A stretch of 64,000 bases of DNA from Septoria linicola (lineage: Eukaryota > Ascomycota > Dothideomycetes > Mycosphaerellales > Mycosphaerellaceae), in assembly GCA_024114885.1 (NCBI GenBank), contig CP099426.1, positions 496,001 to 560,000 on the forward strand. The letters are read 5' to 3'. A model generated the notes under the pieces. That model had not been told where the DNA came from. It worked only from the letters and a program-made list of their open reading frames with translations, and made no database searches. Shown here in pieces: positions 50,650 to 61,375 of the stretch. A program made the translations under genes and the position numbers. Numbering within the stretch: the first letter of the stretch is position 1; each line of letters begins with the position of its first letter.

Positions 50650-51721
50650 CTAGGTTCTGTCTGATTGGGATGGGCTACGATACACAGGCTCTGTAGGGCG
50701 ACCGCAGACGAAGAGCATATATATGTTCTAGTTGAGCGGCCGGTTCTGCCGTCTTAGACCTCTTAGTAGAGGCATATTGTTGGAGTGCATTAGCTGCTAG
50801 TGCTCAGCAAATCATTCGCGTGATCCCCAGACTGGCGTCGAAGGCCGAGGCTGCGCTTGTGGTGAAGTTTGTGATCGACCATCTTGCTCAATTCTGGCCC
50901 GCGGGAGCGCCACAACTTTCTTGTGGTTGGCCGACCCCCAGTAACATACCTCCAGTCTAGTCCTCCAGGAACGTGAATATGAGAGGAAGCAGTGCGACCG
51001 CACGTTCTTCTGCTTTCCCTCAGGAGATGTCCTTCATATGCGAAGAATTTGTGGCATATCGCTGCGTGTCATATTGCTAGGCTAGTTTCTGAGCCTGATC
51101 TGTTTTCCTACTGTGATTACGAGGTTCTGCATGTCTGCTCTTGCCTAGCAGGCTACATGTCAGCTGCTGACAAGGTCATCAAGCAACGACTAATGGAAGC
51201 CACGATCATCACGCCTTCCACATCTGGAAGCGCACAAAGCGTTGGCGCGCCCAAGTGCCTGGCTGTCATCCACAATTTTCAGGATCAATGCAGGTCGATC
51301 ACTTGTAGAGCGAGGAAACTACCGCGGTCCATGGCACGTTCCAGATCGTGCGGGGTCTCCTCAACTGTAGCAAAAGCTTAGCCTATATCTTAAGCCGTTT
51401 ATCAGATGCTGCCATCTTTTCCGGCGGTAGCATAGTAACGATGCCTTCAGACAACGGCATGTGTTGTCTGTTCAGCGGCACCATTCGAAGCATCGATCCG
51501 CTACAAGACAAGCGCCCTGGAAACACTCTCATCATTCTGCCCAGCCTGATCGACATGAATGCAAGAGTCGCACGATGTCGAGTTGGCAACAAAATCGCTC
51601 AAAAGCAGATCCGTGATCGTGTTGCAGCACATCAAGGTAATTCGGAGCTCAAGTCTTGGTCAAGTGAGACCTTGTGTAAAGCGTATTATTATCATCTATA
51701 GTTTGGCGATCGTCGTAGCTC
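50650..51721. other. Intergenic gap, 1.07 kb
   Basis: It spans the lipase promoter and the 3' side of the GNAT gene. No conserved coding segment, RNA gene or repeat found. Confidence 0.4.
50718..50723 (-). promoter_or_regulatory. TATA-like element of the CalB-like lipase gene
   Basis: TATATA about 70 nt upstream of the lipase ATG on the minus strand, within a longer AT alternation. Confidence 0.4.
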
Positions 51722-52664
51722 TTAATTCGTAAGTCGTCTCTTCCCGCCCTTCTTCGGACTGGTTTCCATTAGATCTTGCAGTTGCTCTATCGATTTGACC
51801 TCGTTGCGGTTCATGGCGCCATTATACAATTTCGGCAGGACACGTTGTGAGTCTACCACAAGTTAGCAAGACGGGCCTGTGGAATGTGACGAGCCGGGAA
51901 GAGGACTCACTCGCATGCTCCTCAGCAAATTCCAGCGACTCTGCTCCCTTCTTTTTCGCGGCGCTCACTGCATCTTCCAACAGTGCACCACCGACGCCCT
52001 TGTGGCGGTACTTCAGTCGCACCGTCCATGCTCTTACAAGACCTCTCCATGCCTTCTTCTTCTTCGTGCGACTCTCTCCAGAAATCCACTCCACCATTAC
52101 GGTACCTATCACTTCATCGCCGAATTTTGTGACTAGGATATCTGCATCGCCGAGCCATTCAAAATTGATGCCCTCAGCAGCACGAAGGTACCCCTGGGTC
52201 AGATAACGACAAGCCGCCATGGCTGTCATCAGAAGACCCATGCAGGTCATGCCTGTGGCCAGAACGTCCCAGCCGCGATCCAACATAAATCTCGACAAGA
52301 GAGCAAGTGCGCCAATCACGACAGCCATATTGAGTGGATGCGAGATTAGCGCTCGGTTAGCTGCTTGCCGCTGCTGTGCGACACTGTCTGCAACCAACTT
52401 CATAGCCTCCATCTTCTCGAACTCGTCGGTTGCAATGTAGGAACTCAGCTCCGGCACACCAGCCAGAGGATGCTCCTGAGGCAGCAGTGTGTCTGGAACG
52501 TCCATGTCGACGGTAAGGGCAGGTCCCGAAAGAGGCGAAGGTGGTGGCAGGGTTGTGGTCGATCCTCGCATGGAATTTGGCGTGGAAAGCGGGCTGGATG
52601 GAGGCGAAGCGTGCAACCTCAAATTCGTTCGCAACGATGCGAAAAATGCTGAAATGGACGCCAT
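51722..52664 (-). CDS. Membrane-associated GNAT-type N-acetyltransferase-like protein
   Basis: Two exons, 52664-51911 and 51852-51722, joined over a 58-nt intron (GTGAGT donor) encode 294 residues. The N-terminal third is Pro/Ser-rich (ASPPSSPLSTPNS). Two hydrophobic segments follow (MAVVIGALALLSRFML and MGLLMTAMAACRYLT). The C-terminal part has VIGTVMVEWIS, then AWTVRLKYRHKGVGGALLEDAV, whose R/K-x-x-G-x-G/A pattern is the acetyl-CoA binding loop of GNAT enzymes. The tail from exon 2 includes LPKLYNGAMNRNEVKSIEQL and ends basic (KKGGKRRLTN). Fungal homologues are mostly unstudied. Substrate unknown. I start at 52664 because the upstream 28 codons look like leader sequence; 52748 would also be in frame. 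Confidence 0.75.
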
Positions 52665-55600
52665 TGTTAGTATACATCCATGTTTCTTCGCAGATGATAT
52701 AATGTCGTGCTCAGCGGCACAGCCTGGTCTCGTGCTAATCGAAGCCAAGCTGAGAGGATCGAGACTCCAAGCTGCGTTAGATACGAGCGCCGCATACGCG
52801 ATGATACATACCGGCTGAAGTTTTCAGTCCAGGAATTGTACTCGCGCTCACTAATGTCTTTGCATGCTGTTCCTGATATCGTTGTCGCTGAAGAGATATG
52901 CGTGTAGTCTCCTCTCGTGGTGCTAGTTTGAGCGGAGTGATGTAGCTCGTCGATGCTGAAAATATATGCGAATGCGGCTGCCAGGTCGTAGTTGTTGTTG
53001 TAGTCGTAGAGGTCGAATAGCCGTTCGCGAGTTGAACATCAAGGAAATGGCTCTTCGCGAAACGACCCATATTATTCATTTCCGCAGAATATACATTCGA
53101 TTCCAGCTAGTCGGCTGTAGCGGCATAAAGGCACACGAGTAGGGAGTCTACCATCCAGCGCTCATCCTCGGGGAGGGCAAGTCCAGAGATCTAAAGGTGA
53201 CAACGTGCCTATTTGACTGGGCAAGCATGCGGCACAGGTGGTCAACTAGAGACGAGTAAAGCGGCTGGGTGCTTTTGCGGCGTGCGGCGGACGGGGCCAG
53301 ATCAGCGCCAGACTTTGTAAAAAAACCGTTCAACGGCTGGCTGAAGGAGCATGAAAGCGAGGTTGGACCAACAACATCCCTTCCCTTCTTGGCCTTTTAC
53401 TCTCTGGACTGCCCAAAGACAGCTTATCGCGATAGCAGTGCATCATCTCGTGCATGTGGATAGCTCCTGGTGGTACATACACACGCAACGCGGGCACGTC
53501 AACGTCAGTCGACTGGAGGACGATTGCCGAGGGATCACACGAAGCCTTGTCCTTTTCTGGCCAATGGTAGGCTTGCGTCGTCATGAGCAACGTATGAAAG
53601 ACCTGCAAAACAGCGGTCGACTCCCTCCCGCGCCTGTCATTTGTACGCCGTCGTCGACGGACAAGGCTGACTTGACGTGATCGATTCGAGACATCCCCTC
53701 ACATTGCGCGGATCCGCTCGTAAAACCTCCAGACAAGCAGAAAAGCTCCAATTCTTCGCGGCCACGCCGGCCGGGTGAAGTTGACGCGGACATGCTACGG
53801 CGAAGATGAAACACGCTTCCTGAAGCACAATGACAGCACCAGGTATGTTCACCTATCGCAGGTCGTGCTATTGCTGCATGTGTGAGCATGCGCGATCCAT
53901 CTGTGTCGGTACATGCATGGCGGTGGTCGTTGGACAAGCTCCCTTGCCAAGCCACAAGAACAACCTATCAAATGCACATTCTCCACAGAATCGGAACTCC
54001 CAGGACGAGCATGTTGATAGCATACAGTCGGCATATGGGAACTCATGCGAAGTGTACATACGTTCGCTATCTTGCCCACCTGCACGACAACTCCTACTGC
54101 GGCAATCCGAGCATCATATGCAAATGGCGCGAAGCATGACGACCGATGAGGAGCTGTATCGCGAGAGCTCCCGCGCCTAGACTCCGACTTGCGCCATAGC
54201 TGTGCCTTACAAGCATTTCCAACACAGCTCTCGAACCAACTCAGGCGTGACGCTGAGCGAGGCACAGTGCATTCCACATATTCAAAGAACTGTTACCAAA
54301 CATCTTCGTCTCAATTGGCTTTCTGAGACATGCATCCTGAAGAAAGTGCTTACTGATGAGCAAGTAGCTGCGACACACGACTAGCATTTCGATCCTAGTC
54401 GAGCTCCAGAGCGATACGCCTTATCAGAGACCAACAGTCGAGCTTGCTTTGAGCTGCTTCGAGGTCACACGACTTCTGTTGGGCGACCAGATGAGCATGT
54501 TCCGCCATTTTCTACAGATAGCATGTCTCTAGCCGCCATGTTGCTCCGAATATGGCGAGCTCGACACACATGCAGCAAGCAGTGTAGTGGAGGTAGCACA
54601 TGAGAGCATCGATAGCGCTTCTGCGTGGTAATTGTGGGCGATGATGACTGACTGTGTCTGTGATAGCATCGCCAATATGCCAGAGTCTGGGAACCTCCGA
54701 AGCTTTACTTTCATATGATACATTGGTCCCATCCTCGAGCATCTCCTGTATCAAATCTGCATGCCCATTCTCTCATTGACCTGATCTGGCATCTGCACAT
54801 CGCGTGTTAGACTATCAAGCCTGCTTCCCAGGTGCAGAACTCCTCTATGCCATCAATAGACGTACCTATGCCATCAACAGACGTTTCATCTTCATATGTT
54901 TCACGTTAAAGGCGAAAGTTCCATGGTGCCAAGCCCGAGAGCTGTGGTTGTTAAGCTTAGGGTTACGTGCTAGGTCCTCGACGACAACATCATAGACAGC
55001 TGGAACTCATACTTCGAAGGACTCACTCGATCTAGAGTGGTCCTGTTTGATTGTTTGCACGTTTCCAGACTCTGCAACTGGCATCTGACCAAGATACTGA
55101 AGGTTTTCGAATTAGCTGATTTGACAAAATCGCTGCTTTTATGGAAAGTGATCTTGCACACTACACATCAACACCCATTTTCGAGCACAAATCGTGACAG
55201 TCGGTGAAATGTCGTGTGAATACGAACGTAATGTGATGCACGCGGATTACACGAGTAGTGATCTAAAATCTCATGCTTTCATATCTACTAAAAAGCGAAG
55301 TTCGTTCCATATTACAGCAGTATCAGTCCGTTCATCATCATCATCCCGATCTGCTACTGTAGCTTCGGTACGTAAGTCTCGTGACAGCGCGCAATCTCAA
55401 TCTGCACCTCCTGGTTCTCTCCTTGTGACAGAAAACACTTCACCATCAACTCCACGCAATGCTCCCTCCGATGGTGACGCGAAACAACTTGATTATCCTC
55501 CAAGTGATAGCGCCCCACCATATTCTTCCTCCTTCCAACCTTTCAAAGTATGAACACGAATGATAGTTGAAAAAGTCCGCGACGACATTGTGCCCAGTCC

Positions 55601-55786
55601 GTATTGGCACCCCTACCCAGACCTTAAGCGCAAGTTATGGGCTGGACATCACCCAAGACGTCTTTTTGCTCCTCCAGCCCGCGGTATCCTCCGAGGCCGA
55701 TCCAATCCGATCGTTCTGGTGAGCTGCAGCATGCGTACACGATCTCCTACAGTCATAGTATCCGGCTGCACTATGGTAGCAAGATC
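52665..55786. other. Large intergenic gap, 3.1 kb
   Basis: No gene could be supported. A plus-strand 119-codon frame at 55194-55553 is rich in Ser and Pro and is the best of the weak candidates; it has no domain and lies in the likely 3' region of the kinase gene. A short GT/GTA-rich repeat is seen at 52990-53015. Base composition is like the rest of the window, without the AT bias of mutated transposons. Confidence 0.4.
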
Positions 55787-58187
55787 CTATCCGCTAGCAT
55801 TACTTGGCTGCAGCGCGTGTGTGTGGTTTGGCGCCTTCTCAATCACGCCGTTCTCTTCTTGCCGACAAACGAGCGCATTCTGGACCCATGGATCGGCCAG
55901 AATCTCTTCCATGGTCGCTCGTTTCGCAGGATCCAATTCCAGCATACGGCCTACGATGTGCCTGCTTTCTCGAGGTAGCAACCTCAGTAGTCTCACAGGC
56001 CCCTTGATTGTTGGCTGCTCACTCGTGGTGGAGGTTCTGCTAGCAGGTGCACTGTCCGTAGTCTGTTCTCGATGATGGTGATGGTGGTGCTTGTGCTCGC
56101 TCTGGCCGTTATCCTCCACTCCAGCGCCGCTCGGATTCCGAGAAGGAGGCGCGGTGGCAGACTTCTGCGTCACAGACCTCCTGTGCTGATCGAGTAACTT
56201 ATCCTGATCAGGATCTGGGGGTGACACGAAGAGCCTATAGCTGTTGTCTGATAGCCTTGGCGCTTTCCAAGGGAATCTCCTAAGGGTCATGCAGCAGAAA
56301 ATGATCGCTATCGACCAGATATCAGCGGGACGCGGATCGTAACGCTGAGCATCATAAACTTCAGGCGCAAGATATGGATCTGACCCAACAACACCTACGA
56401 AATGTTAGCATTCTTCCACTGAATCGATATCACATGGTACGAACCTGTAGCCAGCACGATGTCGTTCTCAAAAGGATACCTAAATACCACTGCAGAGCCA
56501 AAGTCGATCAGCTTCATGATTCCATGCTCGTTAATAACGACATTGTCCAGTTTCAAGTCTCGGTGTGCCAGACCCATACTGTGCAGATACAGCACTCCTG
56601 CCAGAATCTGTAGCGTTGAACACGTCACTTCTTCTCTGCCCATCTTGCCCGTCATGACCGTCGCGAACAGATCGAAAGGTGCGTATTCCATGACTTCATA
56701 CCATTTACCCTTCTCTTGCACAATGTCTATCGTCTCGATGACATTGCCATGGTGCAAAGTGGATCCGATACAGAACTCCGCCGTGACCTTCTTGTTGTAC
56801 TCCCGCTCGCTCTCGTACGCGTGTCGGTCGCGGAACTGCTTCACAGCGAACACTGTGCCATCACCACTTCTCTTCATAAGACGCACTGATCCACCTGCAC
56901 CTGAGCCCAACATCTTGCCGAACTTGCCATACTTGGACTGAATTCCGTGATCATCCGCGAAAGGTACGCTGGGTCCATCGCCGGTAGTACTCCGCGAACG
57001 CGTAGGCGTCTTCGTGCCATCCTTCGAATGCCCGTTAGATCGATTCGAATGGTCCTTATCCTCCTTATCGTGCTTGTCCTTTCCGCCAAATTTGAAGAAT
57101 CGCTTGAGATTTGACTTTGAGCTGGAACGCGAGTGGCCCTTGTCTGCCAGTGTTGACGAGCTATCGTTGCTGTGATCTTTCTTTCCACCGAAAAAGCTTG
57201 ATCGCTTGTTGTCGTCCGCTACGGCATGCTTCGCTTGGTCGAGTGTCGTGCCTGACCCGGAGCGAGCCATAGGCATCGGATTGGCGGCACCAGGTACCGC
57301 AGGTAACGAAGGGCCAGTGCCAGAGTTGGCATATCCAACCGATGGATCTCGGTCGCCGAACCTGAAGCTATTCCTCTTCGATTGATTCGTTTCTGAAGCG
57401 ACGATCTGGGATTGTCGTAGCCCAGTCGGCTTGCCGTCAGCGGGTGTGTAGGGGCGTGGAGTGCCAGGTGCGGTACTGCCTGGAGTGCCACTAGGTGAAG
57501 CGTCCTTGGACGTAGGCTGTGAATCACCAGAGGGACCGATGGAGTGGGATGGCTGCTGTCGGGGGTGACTCGAGACGGGAGCGGCTGAGGTATCGTTCCG
57601 AGCTGGCGAAGCTGACCTCTGCGGTGTCATGATGTCCTGAGGTGGCCGCACCGCAGGGGCGCTCGTAGGAGCTTTACCGCCATCTCGTGAGCGAGTGGCG
57701 GCAGGCGTGAGCGGTGGTGAATGCACTGCGGAAGATGGAGGAGAGGGCTTTGGCGAGGCCTCGACAGATCCACCAGTGGAAGTCACAAATCTCCTTGAAG
57801 GAGTTGCTGAGCCTGAAGGTACCTGTTCGCGTACAAATGTAGTCAGCTTCCTGACCCACGACCATGTCATATCACGCAAAAAGCAGAGTGATAGAGTTGA
57901 AGAATAGAGAATGTGCTTACTCGTGAGACAGGCTGGGAGCCCGGGAGGGAAAGCGGCTCAAAAGCATGATGCTGCATGCGCGACGACTGGATATTGTTCT
58001 GCAGCGTGTTGCGTAGTTGTGCCAACTCTTGTTGCGCCTCGGGATTCAGGTCGTCCCGTTGCTGTCCAGCGTTTGCACCTTTCAGGACCGCTTCGGTCTC
58101 CTGACCTGGCCTTCCTTGCATGCTGCCCTGCACTTGGCTGTGTTGCTCGGCGGGCTCGGCCTTGAATGCGCGCTTGATTGTGTTCAT
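55787..58187 (-). CDS. Serine/threonine protein kinase, HAL4/SAT4-like
   Basis: Three exons, 58187-57921, 57822-56445 and 56394-55787, give 750 residues. A long, Ser/Pro/Thr-rich and basic N-terminus (about 1-380) includes a phosphorylatable KSNLKRFFKFGGKDKHD-type segment. The kinase domain runs from about 387 (GKMLGSGAGGSV, then FAVKQF) through HRDLKLDN and DFGSAVVF to PYLAPEVY and DPWVQNAL near 724. Domain order and the FFKFGGKDK region match fungal HAL-type kinases (Hal4/Sat4, Hal5), which stabilise plasma-membrane potassium and nutrient transporters. A run of six His interrupts the C-terminal lobe (HKHHHHHH). The first intron could end at 57823 or, in the same frame, at 57847, adding eight residues (LTTFVREQ). 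The second intron is 50 nt. Confidence 0.87.
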
Positions 58188-60219
58188 GGTGCTGGCAGCC
58201 CCGGATAAGGTTGTCTAAGGTTGACAGCTGATGGCGCTTGCACAAGCACTCATGCACCAGTACAGCACACCTAGTAGTCACTACTAGTGGCGCCTTACTT
58301 TACTGCTAAGGTACGATGACTGTGCCCAGATGACAAGCCGTGAGCGCAAAGTACTCCAGTCGTGTGCCTTGTATGCAGCCGTAATGCTGCAGCCGGATGT
58401 TCCGAAATGTCGCCTTGAGCTGTATCTGACGTTTCTACGCTGGCTATTCCCCGGTTTCGGCAGGCTTGCTTCGCCAATGGCGGTGTGCGAAGGTCGTTTC
58501 AGGGCGAGGTCAACCTTGCCAGGCGATCGCGATAAGGCGTCTAGTCGTAGTCCTTTGCGCGAGCGCGAGCTGATGATGTCGACGTTTGGCCTGGCGCACA
58601 CAGAGAAGTTCTAGTGCTGTGCCGAGGCGTATAGGCGGGCGGATGGCGCTGGGCGAGCTGACTTAAGACTCTCGCTGACAGCCCGCTGATGATGTGAACG
58701 AGACGGAAGTCTCAGTACTCCCCCACCTAACGCTGTCTGCAAAGAGCTTGACAAAAATCGGTTCCTGCTGCCTCTGACGCCTGCTCACAGAAGAGAAGTG
58801 TGGTTCGTGGCTTGCAGGAGTGATCTGTCAGCTTATGCCGCAAATCGGGCTCTCTGATTAGTGTTGTAGTGGTGATGGATAGAAAAGAAGACTTCTAGAA
58901 AGGATGTTCCGTGGTTGCTCGCAGACCAGATTGGCTTTTGGCGACTGCGGGTCCTTTGACGAGTTGTTGATCGTCCATCAATCGGAGCGGCTTCGGGCGA
59001 CATGACGGAAGACTACATTAGGAAAGTTCACAAAGACATCCCACCTTCCTGTGCTACAAGTACATCTCACAGCTTCTTTGTGATCGATGCGACAAAACTT
59101 GACTGCCTACACAAGAACCATGGCGAGCAGATTCAACAGTCCAACATGTCTGCAGGATCTCGTACAGTCATTGTCTGGGCTCGGTTGGGGCGGCGATGCG
59201 GCAGCCTGTGACAACGCGAAATTTCTCTGTCGCTCCCTAAGAATTCCGGGTCGACCTCGCCCAACCGATCACAAACGCGACACGACGACTTCTTCACATG
59301 ACGGCCGCACACGCGCGTGCTCTGTGCTTTCTATGACAGCTGCTTTCATCGACCACATGCAGGGACCGTACCATTCATCAATATGTTTGTGCCTTCGGCA
59401 GCTATTCTGGGCGCACTTTGTGTTCCTGGCACTAGAAGCTTGATCGACGCCTAGTTAATGCGGCAGGAGCAGCCACCACTGCCCATGGTTCCACTGGTCG
59501 TACAGACTTGGCTGCAGTTGTCCACCAGGATTATCTGAATAGATTTTGCAAATGGTATGATATTCAACCTGACTCCTTCAGCGTGGAACACGTTTAGCGG
59601 TCACCAGACCTACAATAACGACTAGTCAAAAGCTTCTCTGGGCGAAGTGCTCGTACGCGAGATTTCTATGGCTAGTGCGCGGTCTTCTGATCTTCTTCAG
59701 GGGTTCGGCAGTCGAGAGGGCGCAATCAAGTACTTTATGATGGCCACCATGTTCACAGCCGAATGAGCTTTCTAATGTTATGCAAGGCATAGCAAGCAGT
59801 GCTCTCTATGGTATACCATGATAGGGTACTTTTAAGGAGCCAGATATCCAACGAGGTCGCGGGCGATGTCGTGCTGTTTGTAGACTATATAGCAGCTGGA
59901 GCTCCACTTTGCGTCAATCGGTGTGAAAATGTGCATATGTGATTGAGGCCGTGGTGGCAAGTGTGGCAGAACGTGCATTGGGTTGAATGTATCTCACTTA
60001 TGGTCAAGCACCTTCTGAGACAGAGCATATGTGCATCGATGGTCGCTCCTGTTCTGTGCTGCAAGCTACCGAGGCGAGCCACTGTTCTGCTCATGCCGTT
60101 GAAGCATTATCGTACTTCAGAGTAATAGCACCACAAAACGCCCGCCAACGCCACTACGTCGCCAATCGGCACTAACTTCGTAGAGGTTGGGCTTCAGTCG
60201 AAGATGAGAGACTGAACCC
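58188..60219. other. Large intergenic gap, 2.0 kb
   Basis: It holds the upstream region of the kinase gene and the 3' side of the POLD4 gene. No coding, RNA or repeat feature could be supported on either strand. Confidence 0.45.
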
Positions 60220-60936
60220 TCACGTCTCGATGAACCTCGAACTCATCAGCTCATCCACATGCGCTCTCTGACTGTTCGTCGCCCCATCATCCATCTCCTT
60301 CAACATCACAGCCAGCACTTCAAGCGGTGGCTCTAGACCCAGCATGTTCGCTCTCTTCCACCGCTTCAGACGTGCTATGCCTATGCAAGGACCATAATGA
60401 CTCTGCATGTCCCACTCTCTCAGAATCTTCTCATGTGTGCTCAGATCTTCCTGGTGGACTCGAGGTGCTTTGCGCTCTTGCTCCTTTGCTCTCCAGTATC
60501 GGTTAATCTGTGTCTGCGGGATCTTTCGTGCTCGGGTTTCTTCGTCTGCCAGCCAGCCGCTGTTGCTCGCCCCTCCAGTTGCGCCGAGTTCTGATTGTTC
60601 TGCGCGACCGCCTAGGACATCTTCAGTCTTTGATGCGACTGTGTCTAGGGTGTCGATTTCCTCCTCGACTTGCTGCTCGATCGCTCGTTCTGCTGTCGTG
60701 GGCTCCTCGAGTTTTGGTTCGGGATCTTCGACTTTGACATCTTGTGCTTCGGGCGCGACAAAGTCCTCGAGGAGTGCAGGATCCTTCTTGCTACCCTTTG
60801 CTGTGCGGGGAGACTGCGACTTGGTGACTTTGTTGGCCTTGGTGTTCTTGCCGTGGAACGAGAGAGTCTGCTGTTGCGAATTGGTGCGCTGAGGACCGGC
60901 GCTGCGCGGTGTCGTTGTTCTACGCTTTGGAGGCAT
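60220..60936 (-). CDS. CDM1: DNA polymerase delta subunit 4 (p12 / Cdm1)
   Basis: An intronless 238-residue protein. The very basic N-terminus (MPPKRRTTTPRSAGPQR) carries a degenerate PCNA-binding box, QQQTLSFHG. A low-complexity acidic region (about 60-120) follows. The conserved C-terminal domain is visible as ILREWDMQSHYGPCIGIARLKRWKRANMLGL..PPLEVL. The YGPCIGI-RL-RW-RA-LGL pattern is diagnostic of the family. The subunit stabilises polymerase delta and contacts PCNA. The protein is longer than the animal p12, as is usual for filamentous fungi, because of the acidic linker. Confidence 0.92.
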   Translation of the reverse strand: MPPKRRTTTPRSAGPQRTNSQQQTLSFHGKNTKANKVTKSQSPRTAKGSKKDPALLEDFVAPEAQDVKVEDPEPKLEEPTTAERAIEQQVEEEIDTLDTVASKTEDVLGGRAEQSELGATGGASNSGWLADEETRARKIPQTQINRYWRAKEQERKAPRVHQEDLSTHEKILREWDMQSHYGPCIGIARLKRWKRANMLGLEPPLEVLAVMLKEMDDGATNSQRAHVDELMSSRFIET

Positions 60937-61375
60937 ACTGTCAGTATTGTATGCTTGCTGTAGCTGTGCTGTACTATTGCCTGGTAGTCGTTGTCATCGA
61001 GATTCAGGCTGACGTTATTGGAAGAAACAGGGATTGAGTGGCCAGTGCTTCTGACGTCGCCTGGGAAACCGCATCCCGACGCGTTGGGGCAGGCGCGTGA
61101 AGTGCGCGAACACTCAAGTGAATCTCGCCTCATGTATTGATAAGAATGAGAGGCATCGCATCTCTGAACTTGTCAATGTGCTCAATCTTCATGGCTCAAA
61201 GATCTAAGGACTGGATATTCGATCATCAATCCGTTGGTGTTGCAAGCAGGAGAACGCCTTTATCAGCACACACTCAGGCACGAGGTTCGACCTGAAAGAA
61301 AAGCTGAATGGAAACATGCAACTACAAACGTTCCTACCGAACCAGTCGTTTGAGTCGCTGACATCGAATATAACA
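60937..61375. other. Promoter of POLD4 and 3' region of the alpha-glucosidase gene
   Basis: 439 nt between two minus-strand genes; no feature recognised beyond this. Confidence 0.4.

Noticed and set aside
55194..55553. 119-codon plus-strand Ser/Pro-rich open frame
   Set aside because: Some protein-like low complexity, but no domain, no good start context, and it lies in the probable 3' region of the kinase gene. Could be reconsidered with transcript data.
52665..55786. Possible transposon remnant in the 3.1-kb gap
   Set aside because: No terminal repeats, no transposase or reverse-transcriptase fragments and no AT bias of RIP-type mutation seen by eye.
55560..56075. 171-codon plus-strand open frame
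   Set aside because: Antisense shadow of the kinase C-terminal exon.
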